DNA of 64,000 nucleotides from an uncultured Lachnospiraceae bacterium. GTDB lineage: Bacteria; Bacillota; Clostridia; Lachnospirales; Lachnospiraceae. A model generated the notes under the pieces. That model did not search any database and was not told where the DNA came from. It saw only the letters and a program-made list of their open reading frames with translations. Numbering within the stretch: position 1 is the stretch's first letter; each line of letters opens with the position of its first letter. Position numbers and translations under genes: made by a program. The stretch covers positions 134,993 through 198,992 of the forward strand of contig CAJLRL010000004.1 of assembly GCA_905209075.1 (NCBI GenBank), in the 5' to 3' direction. This document shows, piece after piece, positions 32,176 to 39,708 of this stretch.

Positions 32176-33468
32176 ATGGAACAGTACGTGATCAAAGGTG
32201 GAAATCCTTTATACGGTGAAGTTGAAATCGGTGGAGCCAAAAACGCAGCTCTTGCTATTTTGGCCGCTGCTATAATGACAGACGAGACTGTAACAATAGA
32301 TAATCTGCCGAATGTCAGAGATATAAATGTACTTCTGCAGGCGATAGAAGAAATTGGAGCTCATGTAGAAAGAGTTGATGTGCATAAAGTAAAGATAAAC
32401 GGATCTTTTATACGTGGTGTAAATGTTGATAATGAGTTTATCAGAAAGATTCGTGCATCATACTATCTTATAGGAGCATTACTCGGAAAATACAGACATG
32501 CAGAGGTAGCTCTTCCTGGCGGATGTGACATCGGAAGCAGACCTATAGATCTCCATATGAAGGGATTTAGGTCTATGGGAGCTGAAGTTGACATAGCTCA
32601 TGGTCTTGTTGTAGCTAAGGCTGAAAAATTAAACGGAACACATATCTATCTGGATAAAGTGTCAGTTGGTGCAACGATCAATATAATGATGGCAGCATCT
32701 ATGGCAGAAGGAAAGACTGTCATTGAGAATGCAGCAAAAGAGCCACATGTAGTAGACGTAGCGAACTTCCTCAACAGTATGGGCGCAAATATCAGAGGCG
32801 CCGGTACGGATGTGATCAGGATAGTTGGAGTAGAGAAGCTTCATAAGACAGAGTATTCAGTAATACCAGATCAGATCGAGGCAGGTACATTTATGTTTGC
32901 TGTAGCAGCAGCAGGAGGAGATGTTCTGGTAAAAGATGTAATACCTAAGCATCTTGAAGCTACAACAGCAAAACTTCTGGAGGTTGGATGTAAAGTCGAA
33001 GAATTCGATGATTCTGTACGTGTTATATCTGACGGAAAATTAAAACATACACAGGTTACAACGCTTCCGTATCCGGGATTTCCTACGGATATGCAGCCAC
33101 AGATGGCAGTTCTCCTTGGTATTGCAGAGGGAACAAGCACTGTGACAGAGAGTATATTCGAAAATCGTTTTAAATACGTTGATGAGCTTACACGCATGGG
33201 AGCAGATATTAAGGTAGAGAGCAATATCGCTATAATAAGCGGCGTAAACAGATATACAGGTGCGCGTGTGAATGCGCCGGATCTAAGAGCAGGAGCAGCG
33301 CTGGTGATAGCAGGTCTTGCGGCCGATGGAATAACTGTCGTCGACGATATTTATTACATTGAGCGCGGATATGAAGCTTTAGAAGATAAGCTTACAAAAA
33401 TCGGAGCCACAATTGCAAAAGTAGAAGATGAAAAAGAACTACAGAAATTTATTTTAAAAGTTTCATAG
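32176..33468 (+). CDS. murA: UDP-N-acetylglucosamine 1-carboxyvinyltransferase
   Basis: MurA (430 aa) transfers enolpyruvate to UDP-GlcNAc, the first committed step of peptidoglycan synthesis. The GGAKNAAL motif is at 19-26 (Lys22, Asn23), and the active-site loop LPGGCDIGSRPIDLH has Cys117, the residue alkylated by fosfomycin, so the enzyme should be sensitive. The C-terminal RAGAALVIAGLAADG is also typical. The site GAGGTGAA precedes the ATG. A bidirectional terminator follows. Confidence 0.97.
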   Translation: MEQYVIKGGNPLYGEVEIGGAKNAALAILAAAIMTDETVTIDNLPNVRDINVLLQAIEEIGAHVERVDVHKVKINGSFIRGVNVDNEFIRKIRASYYLIGALLGKYRHAEVALPGGCDIGSRPIDLHMKGFRSMGAEVDIAHGLVVAKAEKLNGTHIYLDKVSVGATINIMMAASMAEGKTVIENAAKEPHVVDVANFLNSMGANIRGAGTDVIRIVGVEKLHKTEYSVIPDQIEAGTFMFAVAAAGGDVLVKDVIPKHLEATTAKLLEVGCKVEEFDDSVRVISDGKLKHTQVTTLPYPGFPTDMQPQMAVLLGIAEGTSTVTESIFENRFKYVDELTRMGADIKVESNIAIISGVNRYTGARVNAPDLRAGAALVIAGLAADGITVVDDIYYIERGYEALEDKLTKIGATIAKVEDEKELQKFILKVS

Positions 33469-33498
33469 ATGATGGAGCATTTATAGTGACAGATATAA

Positions 33499-33545
33499 AA
33501 AGAACATGAAATACATTTAACAGATGTATTTCATGTTCTTTTTTA
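33499..33545. terminator. Bidirectional terminator between murA and the HD-GYP gene
   Basis: AGAACATGAAATACAT (33501-33516) and ATGTATTTCATGTTCT (33524-33539) form a perfect 16-bp stem. It is followed by TTTTTT on the plus strand and by TTTTTATA on the minus strand, so it serves both convergent genes. Confidence 0.92.
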
Positions 33546-34628
33546 TAGAACTGACGTGATAAATAAATCCCTGCGTGTAGACAGATCGATGATCGAGCCG
33601 TCATCAAGCTGTACCATAGGTCTTGAAAGGCTATGTTGGTTCAGCATTACAATGTTGCATGCATGACCATCGCTTAGGATTACACGATTGTTCTGATATG
33701 CAGATGCGATATGTTTTAAAAATGTCAGTATGTATTTTGTTTTATATTTCTGATATCCGTCCTCTTCAAAATTAGAGAGAACCTGGAATGGGCATAATGG
33801 TGCGCGGTACGAACGTGCAGCGGTCATTGCATCATAGACATCGGCTATTCCGACGATCATGGCATAATCGTCTATAAACTTATCAGTAAGCTTTGAAGGA
33901 TATCCTGAACCATCACAGCGCTCATGGTGCATGAGGGCAGCCTTTTTGATGCGGGGATCAAGCGGCTGTTTTTTTAGGATGTCATATCCGAAAATAGGAT
34001 GTCTCTGGATAAGGGCAAATTCGCTGTCTGTTAATTTGCCCGGCTTATTTAAAACCTCATCAGGTATTTTTATTTTTCCGATATCGTGCAGCAGACCTGC
34101 CAGTGTCAAAAGATTAAGCTCTTCACGTCCAAGCTTAAGCCAGCGTCCTATCATTCTTGAGATGAGCCCGACATTAAGACAATGGGAATAAAGAGGATCT
34201 GTAAGAATCCTCATATTGAAAAGCATGTCAAACAATTCAATAATAGTTTTTCTGCATGTGAATAAATCAGAAACAGATGCTAAAAGCTCTGTCGTATCTA
34301 TATCAGCAGAATCTTTGTAGGCCGCATTAAATACTTTTTTTAATTCATCAATACTTTGAAAATATTTGAGCTGAAAGTCTTTAAATTCATTAGATGCAGC
34401 AACCTTCTGTGAATGGGTTTTGCTTGCAGCGGCATGGGTTTTAGCTTCGGGGGTATCTGGATCGGTTCCCTCGACCATAGCGTATTCTACACGATAAAGC
34501 TTCATGCGGTTGATAAGCTGCCGGGTTACCTCTGTGTCTTTTTCAGCAAGAAGCTGACCGAGAGGAGTTTTGACTGGTTCAGCAATTATCATTCCAATTT
34601 CCAATTCCTTTGGTGTTAATCTGCGCAT
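33543..34628 (-). CDS. HD-GYP domain protein, probable c-di-GMP phosphodiesterase
   Basis: The 361-aa cytosolic protein has an HD-GYP domain at about residues 140-290. The metal and signature residues are His181-Asp182 with Gly184-Lys185 (LHDIGKIKIP), His210 (RHPIFG), His234-His235-Glu236 (MHHERCDGSGYP) and the GYP at 242-244. HD-GYP enzymes hydrolyse c-di-GMP or related cyclic dinucleotides. The N-terminal 130 residues match no domain I know and lack a receiver domain and transmembrane segments. The start is ATG 34628 behind GGAGGATTTTCT. A GGDEF protein occurs later in the window. Confidence 0.85.
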   Translation of the reverse strand: MRRLTPKELEIGMIIAEPVKTPLGQLLAEKDTEVTRQLINRMKLYRVEYAMVEGTDPDTPEAKTHAAASKTHSQKVAASNEFKDFQLKYFQSIDELKKVFNAAYKDSADIDTTELLASVSDLFTCRKTIIELFDMLFNMRILTDPLYSHCLNVGLISRMIGRWLKLGREELNLLTLAGLLHDIGKIKIPDEVLNKPGKLTDSEFALIQRHPIFGYDILKKQPLDPRIKKAALMHHERCDGSGYPSKLTDKFIDDYAMIVGIADVYDAMTAARSYRAPLCPFQVLSNFEEDGYQKYKTKYILTFLKHIASAYQNNRVILSDGHACNIVMLNQHSLSRPMVQLDDGSIIDLSTRRDLFITSVL

Positions 34629-34735
34629 AGAAAATCCTCCGTGATAATCTATTTTATAAAAATATAGGTAGTTATACCTAATCGCATATACTACAGTCAA
34701 GTATAAGGTTTAAAAGTTAGAAAGTCAATAATTGC

Positions 34736-34764
34736 TTGACAAAAATCAAATAAGAGTGTAACAT
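34736..34764 (+). promoter_or_regulatory. Promoter of the SAM riboswitch-metK unit
   Basis: TTGACA (34736-34741) and TAACAT (34759-34764) are 17 bp apart, with TG just before the -10. Transcription would begin around 34771, some 30 bp before the riboswitch. Confidence 0.8.
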
Positions 34765-34801
34765 ACATTGCGGAGATTTGAAAATTCAATATTGGTAATT
34801 T

Positions 34802-34904
34802 CTCTTATTCAGAGTGATGGAGATACAAAGGATCTGTGAAGTCACGGCAACCCCGTCTATGACAGGAAGGTGCCAACCTGAGCGAGTAAATCGAACAATA
34901 AGAG
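34802..34904 (+). promoter_or_regulatory. SAM-I (S-box) riboswitch
   Basis: The P1 helix pairs CTCTTATT (from 34802) with AATAAGAG (ending 34904). The core AGAGTGATGGAG, the conserved GTCACGGCAACC and the GGAAGGTGCCAACCTG segments match the S-box consensus. It lies between a promoter and a terminator in front of metK, as expected for SAM feedback on SAM synthetase. Confidence 0.93.
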
Positions 34905-34929
34905 GATTTTTATTATCTTTAATTTTAAT

Positions 34930-34958
34930 CCACTTATTCATTGAATAAGTGGTTTTTT
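34930..34958 (+). terminator. SAM riboswitch expression platform terminator
   Basis: CCACTTATTC (34930-34939) and GAATAAGTGG (34943-34952) form a 10-bp stem followed by TTTTTT. It lies 26 nt after the aptamer. The antiterminator presumably pairs AATAAGAGG or nearby P1 sequence with the left arm region when SAM is scarce. Confidence 0.9.
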
Positions 34959-35009
34959 AGTTACTGTTTGAAGCAAAAAGAGGTAAAAAGAGTATTGAAA
35001 GGAGACAAA

Positions 35010-36191
35010 ATGGAAAAATTACTTTTCACTTCAGAGTCTGTTACAGAAGGACATCCGGATAAATTATGTGATGCAGTATCAGATGCTATCCTTGATGCAT
35101 GCATGGAGCAGGATCCTATGAGCCGTGTGGCATGCGAGACAGCAAGCTGTACAGGTTTTATCCTTGTAACAGGAGAAATCACAACAAAGGCTCAGCTTGA
35201 TATACCTGCGATCGTTAGAAAGACAGCACTTGAGATCGGATATGATGACGGAAAGAAAGGCCTTGACGGAAACTCATGTGCCGTAATGGTTTCAATTGAT
35301 AAGCAGTCTGCAGATATTGCAATGGGCGTTGATAAGGCTCTTGAAGCAAAAGAAGGAGCTCTTAAGGATGATCTTGATACAGGTGCCGGAGATCAGGGAA
35401 TGATGTTTGGATATGCAACAAACGAGACAGAAGAGTATATGCCTTATCCGATCGCACTTGCACACAAGCTTGCATTCCAGCTTACAAAGGTAAGAAAAGA
35501 CGGAACTCTTACATATCTTCGTCCAGACGGAAAAACACAGGTTTCTGTAGAGTATGATGAGGCTGGAAAGCCAAAGAGACTTGAGGCAGTTGTACTTTCT
35601 ACACAGCATGATGAAGATGTTACACAGGAGCAGATTCATGATGATATAAAGAAATATGTATTCGATCCGATCCTTCCAAAGGAAATGATCGATGATGAGA
35701 CAAAATTCTTCATAAATCCTACAGGTCGTTTCGTGATCGGCGGACCACACGGAGATGCAGGACTTACAGGTCGTAAGATCATCGTAGACACATATGGTGG
35801 ATATGCACGTCATGGCGGTGGAGCTTTCTCAGGAAAGGACTGCACAAAGGTTGACCGTTCAGCAGCATACGCAGCACGTTATGTGGCAAAGAACATTGTA
35901 GCCGCAGGAATCGCAGATAAATGTGAGATCCAGCTTTCATATGCAATCGGTGTTGCACAGCCTACATCTATAATGGTAGATACATTTGGAACAGGAAAGA
36001 TCTCGGATGACAAGATCGTAGAAATAGTCAGAGAGAACTTTGATCTTCGTCCTGCAGGAATCATAAAGATGCTTGATCTTAGAAGACCTATTTATCGTCA
36101 GACAGCAGCTTATGGACATTTTGGACGCACAGATGTAAAACTTCCATGGGAAGCAACAGACAAAGCAGAGGTATTAAAAAAATACTTATAA
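35010..36191 (+). CDS. metK: S-adenosylmethionine synthetase
   Basis: MetK (393 aa) makes SAM from methionine and ATP. The start is ATG 35010 (MEKLLFTSESVTEGHPDKLC) after AAAGGAG; the frame is open back into the terminator hairpin. Signature motifs are the methionine loop GAGDQGMMFGY at about 126-136 and GGAFSGKDCTKVDRSAAYAA at about 270-289. It is controlled by the SAM riboswitch and ended by a terminator. Confidence 0.98.
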   Translation: MEKLLFTSESVTEGHPDKLCDAVSDAILDACMEQDPMSRVACETASCTGFILVTGEITTKAQLDIPAIVRKTALEIGYDDGKKGLDGNSCAVMVSIDKQSADIAMGVDKALEAKEGALKDDLDTGAGDQGMMFGYATNETEEYMPYPIALAHKLAFQLTKVRKDGTLTYLRPDGKTQVSVEYDEAGKPKRLEAVVLSTQHDEDVTQEQIHDDIKKYVFDPILPKEMIDDETKFFINPTGRFVIGGPHGDAGLTGRKIIVDTYGGYARHGGGAFSGKDCTKVDRSAAYAARYVAKNIVAAGIADKCEIQLSYAIGVAQPTSIMVDTFGTGKISDDKIVEIVRENFDLRPAGIIKMLDLRRPIYRQTAAYGHFGRTDVKLPWEATDKAEVLKKYL

Positions 36192-36213
36192 TAAAACTAT
36201 ACAAATAGACCAT

Positions 36214-36258
36214 ATAAACGTCAGGACTGGCATTTTGCCGGACTGACGTTTATTTTTT
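36214..36258 (+). terminator. Terminator after metK
   Basis: ATAAACGTCAG and CTGACGTTTAT form an outer stem, with an inner GGCA/TGCC pairing, followed by TTTTTT. It ends the metK transcript. Confidence 0.88.
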
Positions 36259-36348
36259 GGGTTATTTTACTATCTTTTTTTAGCTTGACTTTTGCCTTGC
36301 ACAAAGCTTTATCATTTTATTTATAAAATGAAAAGAGAGGTAGTATTT

Positions 36349-36657
36349 ATGCAGACATTACAGATGCTTGCAAAGATCGTATCAGGTGGATTCTGTGGAG
36401 CATGTTCTATCATAATAGGAAACGAAATAGGACGTGGAGATTTAAACAGGGTAAACAGATACTGCAAAAAGTTCCACCTGACGGCGCTTATTGTAGGAAT
36501 TACATCAGGAATTGTTGTATATTCAATGATAAATCCAATGCTTGATATTTATTCGATAAAAGGCACAGAGGTTGGAAAATGGTTGCATCTGCTTTACAAA
36601 GAAACAGAAGATAAAAGCCGCAGAACATGCAAAAAAATATGTGAGGAATCGGTTTAA
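36349..36657 (+). pseudogene. MATE-family efflux transporter fragment
   Basis: About 70 residues (from LQMLAKIVSGGFCGACSIII and GNEIGRGDLNRVNRYCKKFH to ITSGIVVYSMINPMLDIYSI) match an internal part of MATE (NorM/DinF-like) multidrug transporters, which are normally about 450 aa with 12 membrane segments. The ATG at 36349 is preceded by GAGAGG. After residue 75 the sequence turns into unrelated Lys/Arg-rich residues and stops. It keeps at most two membrane segments, so it is almost certainly a decayed remnant rather than a working gene. Confidence 0.75.
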
Positions 36658-36751
36658 ATATATAAAAAATGTTACACATGAATATATTGGAAGGTCATTG
36701 GCGATATTTGGAGCAGCTGCACCTTGCCACAATAGTATGTGGGAAGTTTAA
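36560..36751 (+). pseudogene. Unidentified C-terminal coding remnant, no start codon
   Basis: In a different frame from the MATE fragment, 63 codons stay open and end in TAA at 36749-36751, one base from the degV stop on the other strand. The last 47 residues (including AAEHAKKYVRNRFKYIKNVT and SLAIFGAAAPCHNSMWEV) look like real protein. I do not recognise the family and see no good start, so it may be the tail of a second broken gene. Confidence 0.35.
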
Positions 36752-36752
36752 G

Positions 36753-37601
36753 TTACTTACACTCGAAGTAAGACACCGCGATAGCACCAGGTCCTGCGTG
36801 AGTACCAATGGTAGCGCCGATAGTGCTTACAGGAAGTGTATCAGTATGTCCTTCCCATATGGCGGAGCTGTCTTTTACATATTTTTGAAGCAATACGTCG
36901 GAAAGACCGGAGTAAGCGAGTGAATAAGGCATGGAAAAGTCTATGCCGTTACTCTGGTTTATCTGCTGTATAAGCATATTGTTGCCGTTCTTAGAGCCGC
37001 GGGCTTTTCCGAGTATGGCAACCTCGCCTTTTTCGATAGAGATAACAGGCTTGATGGAAAGCACGTTTCCTGCCCATGCAGCAGTTTTTGAGATCCTGCC
37101 CCCTCTTTTTAAATATTCAAGGGTATCAAAGACAGCGAGGACTTTGATGTGGTGTTTAGCTTCTTCAAGCTCTGCGGCGATTTCAGTGGCTGAAAGTCCC
37201 TGATCACGCAGCCTTACGGCAAGCATCACCAGATTTTGTTCACCGATGCATACATTTAAGCTGTCGACAACAGTTACGCAGTCCTCGTAATCAGAGGCTG
37301 CGATGGTGGCACTCTGGTATGTGCCTGAGAGCAGCGATGATAGGGTTATTACTACTGCTGTATCGCTGGCCGCCTTGATCTCTTCAAATTTTTTCTCAAA
37401 ATCGTAAGGACTTATCTGGCTTGTTGTAGGCATAGTGCCACATTCTATAAGCTTTTCAAAAAACTGTTCGTGTGTGATCGTCACTCCATCTAAATATTCA
37501 TCTTCTCCGAAGATCGTTTTAAGCGGCATGAAATCAAGGTTAAGCTCTTTTGCTTTTTCTAATTCGATATCTGATGCGGAATCTATTACTATTCTTACCA
37601 T
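36753..37601 (-). CDS. DegV family fatty-acid binding protein (FakB-like)
   Basis: The 282-aa protein has the DegV fold: N-terminal VRIVIDSASDIELEKAKELN, the substrate loop TMPTTSQISPYDF at 57-69, the SLLSGTYQSA helix at 88-97, and a C-terminal GATIGTHAGPGAIAVSYF. FakB-type members present exogenous fatty acids to FakA kinase for phospholipid synthesis; no fakA is in this window. The start follows GGGGAGG. Its promoter has two FabT-like palindromes, which supports a lipid role. Confidence 0.92.
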   Translation of the reverse strand: MVRIVIDSASDIELEKAKELNLDFMPLKTIFGEDEYLDGVTITHEQFFEKLIECGTMPTTSQISPYDFEKKFEEIKAASDTAVVITLSSLLSGTYQSATIAASDYEDCVTVVDSLNVCIGEQNLVMLAVRLRDQGLSATEIAAELEEAKHHIKVLAVFDTLEYLKRGGRISKTAAWAGNVLSIKPVISIEKGEVAILGKARGSKNGNNMLIQQINQSNGIDFSMPYSLAYSGLSDVLLQKYVKDSSAIWEGHTDTLPVSTIGATIGTHAGPGAIAVSYFECK

Positions 37602-37703
37602 GGTGTATCCTCCCCAAATTGCTGAATCAATATATTTATTAAAAATTGTATATTTTAGATAGCAGTTATTTAAAAATAGCGGCTGCTATAAAACTTTAAA
37701 ATG

Positions 37704-37732
37704 AGTATATATGAAAATAGTTTGATAGTCAA
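37704..37732 (-). promoter_or_regulatory. degV promoter
   Basis: On the minus strand TTGACT (plus 37727-37732) and TATACT (plus 37704-37709) are 17 bp apart. The -35 overlaps the first of two TTTGATA-type palindromes. Confidence 0.8.
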
Positions 37733-37749
37733 GACATTTGATAATCAAA
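37721..37749. promoter_or_regulatory. Two FabT-like palindromes at the degV promoter
   Basis: TTTGATAGTCAAG (37721-37733, imperfect) and TTTGATAATCAAA (37737-37749, perfect) lie 16 bp apart and cover the -35 of degV. The FabT operator of streptococci and lactococci is a palindrome of the TTTGA-NNN-TCAAA type. Assignment is by motif likeness only. Confidence 0.55.
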
Positions 37750-37773
37750 CTAAAACAATTATGTGCTAAAACT

Positions 37774-37807
37774 GTTGCTGGTCACACTGTTAGGTGTGAA
37801 CAGCAAC
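37774..37807 (+). repeat. 34-bp palindromic repeat, copy 2 (degV-sucrose gap)
   Basis: GTTGCTG-G-TCACAC-TGTTAG-GTGTGA-A-CAGCAAC forms a hairpin of 7 plus 6 bp with one mismatch and a 6-nt loop. It matches 30 of 34 positions of the minus-strand copy at 21555-21588. Confidence 0.8.
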
Positions 37808-37895
37808 CTAAAACTTTCCTCATGCAGAATGTTGAAGTTGTCGTCCGGGACAGACTATGCAGACAACAGACTATGCAGCCAGAGGGGATGAAAGA

Positions 37896-37943
37896 AATAT
37901 CGGAGATATATCAATCGTTTGATATATCTCCGATATTATTTTT
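37896..37943 (+). terminator. Orphan terminator-like hairpin
   Basis: AATATCGGAGATATATCAA (37896-37914) and its exact complement (37919-37937) form a 19-bp stem with a 4-nt loop, followed by ATTTTTG on the plus strand; the minus side has a weaker T-rich tail (TTTCTTTC). No gene ends at it on either strand. Confidence 0.7.
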
Positions 37944-38090
37944 GCGGCTCCTCTATCACAATACGTTCAAGAAATTGCGCAAATTAATCTAAAATCCGCT
38001 CAATAGTACAAAAATCCCATGTGAATTTACTGACGACATGTCATTATGCACAAAAAGAAGTCGCAGATTTAGGTATATACTGACAAAACG

Positions 38091-38131
38091 TATGTCAAGC
38101 GGTTGACATATGACATATCAGGTGGTAAAGT
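38091..38131 (+). promoter_or_regulatory. Promoter and LacI-type operator of the sucrose operon
   Basis: TATGTCAAGCGGTTGACATA (38091-38110) is palindromic except at one pair, with a central CG, the form typical of LacI-family operators. Its right half contains the -35 TTGACA (38103-38108), and a modest -10 TAAAGT follows after 17 bp (38126-38131). A repressor bound here would block RNA polymerase. The LacI-family gene at 44339 is the obvious candidate. Confidence 0.75.
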
Positions 38132-38273
38132 TCAATTATCAAATGAAGCAGACAAAAAAGTTTATATGTGGCCGTGTAAACAGTCTGCGGAAAACTGCCG
38201 GGACGCTGGTAGAGAGGGTTAGGATCAAAACGGGAGATTTCATATCAAAAACTATAATTGGAGGAAGAAAAAT

Positions 38274-39599
38274 ATGAAAACAAAGAAAGTATTATCAGTA
38301 TTACTTGTAGCAGCAATGACAACAGCTATGGTATGTGGCTGCGGAAGCTCAGACAGTAAGGGGGATTCACAGACTGCCAAGGCAACAGAGTCAGATCTCG
38401 CAGGAACATCCATCACATTCTTAAACAGTAAAGGTGAGATCCAGGAGGCTATGGAAGACCTGGCAGCAGAATTTACAGACGAGACAGGAATAGATGTTGA
38501 GGTTTTAGCATGCGGTACAGGTGAGGTCCCTTATACAAAGGTTACAAGTGCCTATAATTCAGGAAATGCTCCTACAATGTCTATGCTGGATACAACAGAT
38601 GCACTTGCACTTGCCGATGAATATGCCCTTGATCTTTCAGATGAAAAATGGGTTTCAGAGTGTGGGGATCAGGTAACAAAGGTTGATGGTAAAGTAGTAA
38701 GTTATCCATTCTGTGTTGAGGGAAGAGGACTTATCGTAAATAAAAAGGCAATAGAAGATACATTGGGAAAAGAGTTCGATCCTGATTCGATCAATTCATA
38801 TGATTCCTTAAAGTCACTTCTTGAAGAACTTAAGGCAGCAGGAATGGAAACACCTGTTGTAATTTCAAAAGAGGATTGGTCGCTTGGAGCACATCAGCTT
38901 GGATATATATATGATACATATGACGGAACTACAGCCGGAAGTGCTGAAGTTATCTCAAAACTTGAAGATGGTTCACTCAAAGCTGAGGATTATCAGAACT
39001 TCAATGACTTTGTCGACACAATGGATCTTTTACTTGAATATAACGTAAATAAGGCTGATCCACTTGGCGCTATTTATGACCAGGATCCAATTTATCTTGC
39101 AGATGGAGACAGTGCAATATGGGCAAACGGAACATGGGCATGGACAAATATTGCAGATTCAGGTGCAGAAAATGATGATGATTACTGCTTTATCCCATTT
39201 GTACTTGGAAACGACACAAATGCTGTTGCAAATACAGGAATGCAGGCATCTGCAACAAAACAGGTAATAATTGATAAGGTTCAGGCGACAGAAGACCAGC
39301 AGAATGCTGCAAAAGAGTTCTTAAACTGGATGGTATACAACGAGACAGCACAGAAGATGCTTGTTGAAGATGTAAATATCGTACCGGCTAATGCCAACAA
39401 TAAAGTCGAGCCGGTCGATCCTCTTTCAAGAGACATGAAATCAAAGATGGAAGCAGGAAAGACATATTCTTCATGCTTCGTAGCACCTTCAGATCACTGG
39501 CAGGTACTTGGTGCAGCAATGCAGAAATATATTGCAGGTGAGAGCTCAAAAGCAGATCTTGCAAGTGCAGTGGATGCATACTGGCAGGCACAGAAATAA
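38274..39599 (+). CDS. Sugar ABC transporter substrate-binding lipoprotein
   Basis: The 441-aa protein is a cluster-1 extracellular sugar-binding protein anchored by a lipid on Cys24 (lipobox VCGC after a hydrophobic signal). Family features include AGTSITFLNSKGEIQEAMED at the start of the mature domain and ADGDSAIWANGTWAWTNIAD in the ligand pocket. It lies first in the operon behind a leader of about 135 nt, with TTGGAGGAAG as ribosome binding site. Neighbouring genes suggest sucrose or short fructo-oligosaccharides as ligand. Confidence 0.92.
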   Translation: MKTKKVLSVLLVAAMTTAMVCGCGSSDSKGDSQTAKATESDLAGTSITFLNSKGEIQEAMEDLAAEFTDETGIDVEVLACGTGEVPYTKVTSAYNSGNAPTMSMLDTTDALALADEYALDLSDEKWVSECGDQVTKVDGKVVSYPFCVEGRGLIVNKKAIEDTLGKEFDPDSINSYDSLKSLLEELKAAGMETPVVISKEDWSLGAHQLGYIYDTYDGTTAGSAEVISKLEDGSLKAEDYQNFNDFVDTMDLLLEYNVNKADPLGAIYDQDPIYLADGDSAIWANGTWAWTNIADSGAENDDDYCFIPFVLGNDTNAVANTGMQASATKQVIIDKVQATEDQQNAAKEFLNWMVYNETAQKMLVEDVNIVPANANNKVEPVDPLSRDMKSKMEAGKTYSSCFVAPSDHWQVLGAAMQKYIAGESSKADLASAVDAYWQAQK

Positions 39600-39612
39600 A
39601 AAATGATATAAC

Positions 39613-39650
39613 TGCAGTCCACAATGCGGATAAATGTAATGTGGACTGCA
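39613..39650 (+). other. Hairpin after the binding-protein gene
   Basis: TGCAGTCCACA (39613-39623) and TGTGGACTGCA (39640-39650) make an 11-bp perfect stem with a 16-nt loop and no T-run. Hairpins at this place often protect the upstream mRNA, giving more binding protein than permease. Confidence 0.7.
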
Positions 39651-39708
39651 ATTATAAAAGGCAGATTTAATTAATAGTAGTACAGCTATCAGGAAAGGAT
39701 CAAAGATT

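Larger units (their letters stand above)
37750..38091. other. Gene-free stretch between degV and the sucrose operon
   Basis: I see no gene here. It holds the 34-bp palindromic repeat, a direct repeat CAGACTATGCAG (37851-37862 and 37867-37878), and an isolated terminator-like hairpin at 37896-37943. A small RNA ending in that hairpin is possible, but no convincing promoter was found. Confidence 0.4.

Noticed and set aside
36669..36923. 84-codon plus-strand frame over the end of degV
   Set aside because: Most of it is antisense to the well-supported DegV gene, and no ribosome binding site precedes it.
37738..37992. 84-codon frame between degV and the sucrose operon
   Set aside because: It crosses the palindromic repeat and the orphan terminator hairpin and lacks protein-like composition.
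38093..38108. Catabolite-control cre site at the sucrose promoter
   Set aside because: The half-sites TGTCAA and TTGACA lie one base too far from the central CG for a cre box; a dedicated LacI operator fits better.
38132..38273. Riboswitch in the leader of the sucrose binding-protein gene
   Set aside because: I looked for known aptamer cores and saw only weak pairings such as CAGT/ACTG; nothing supports a named class.
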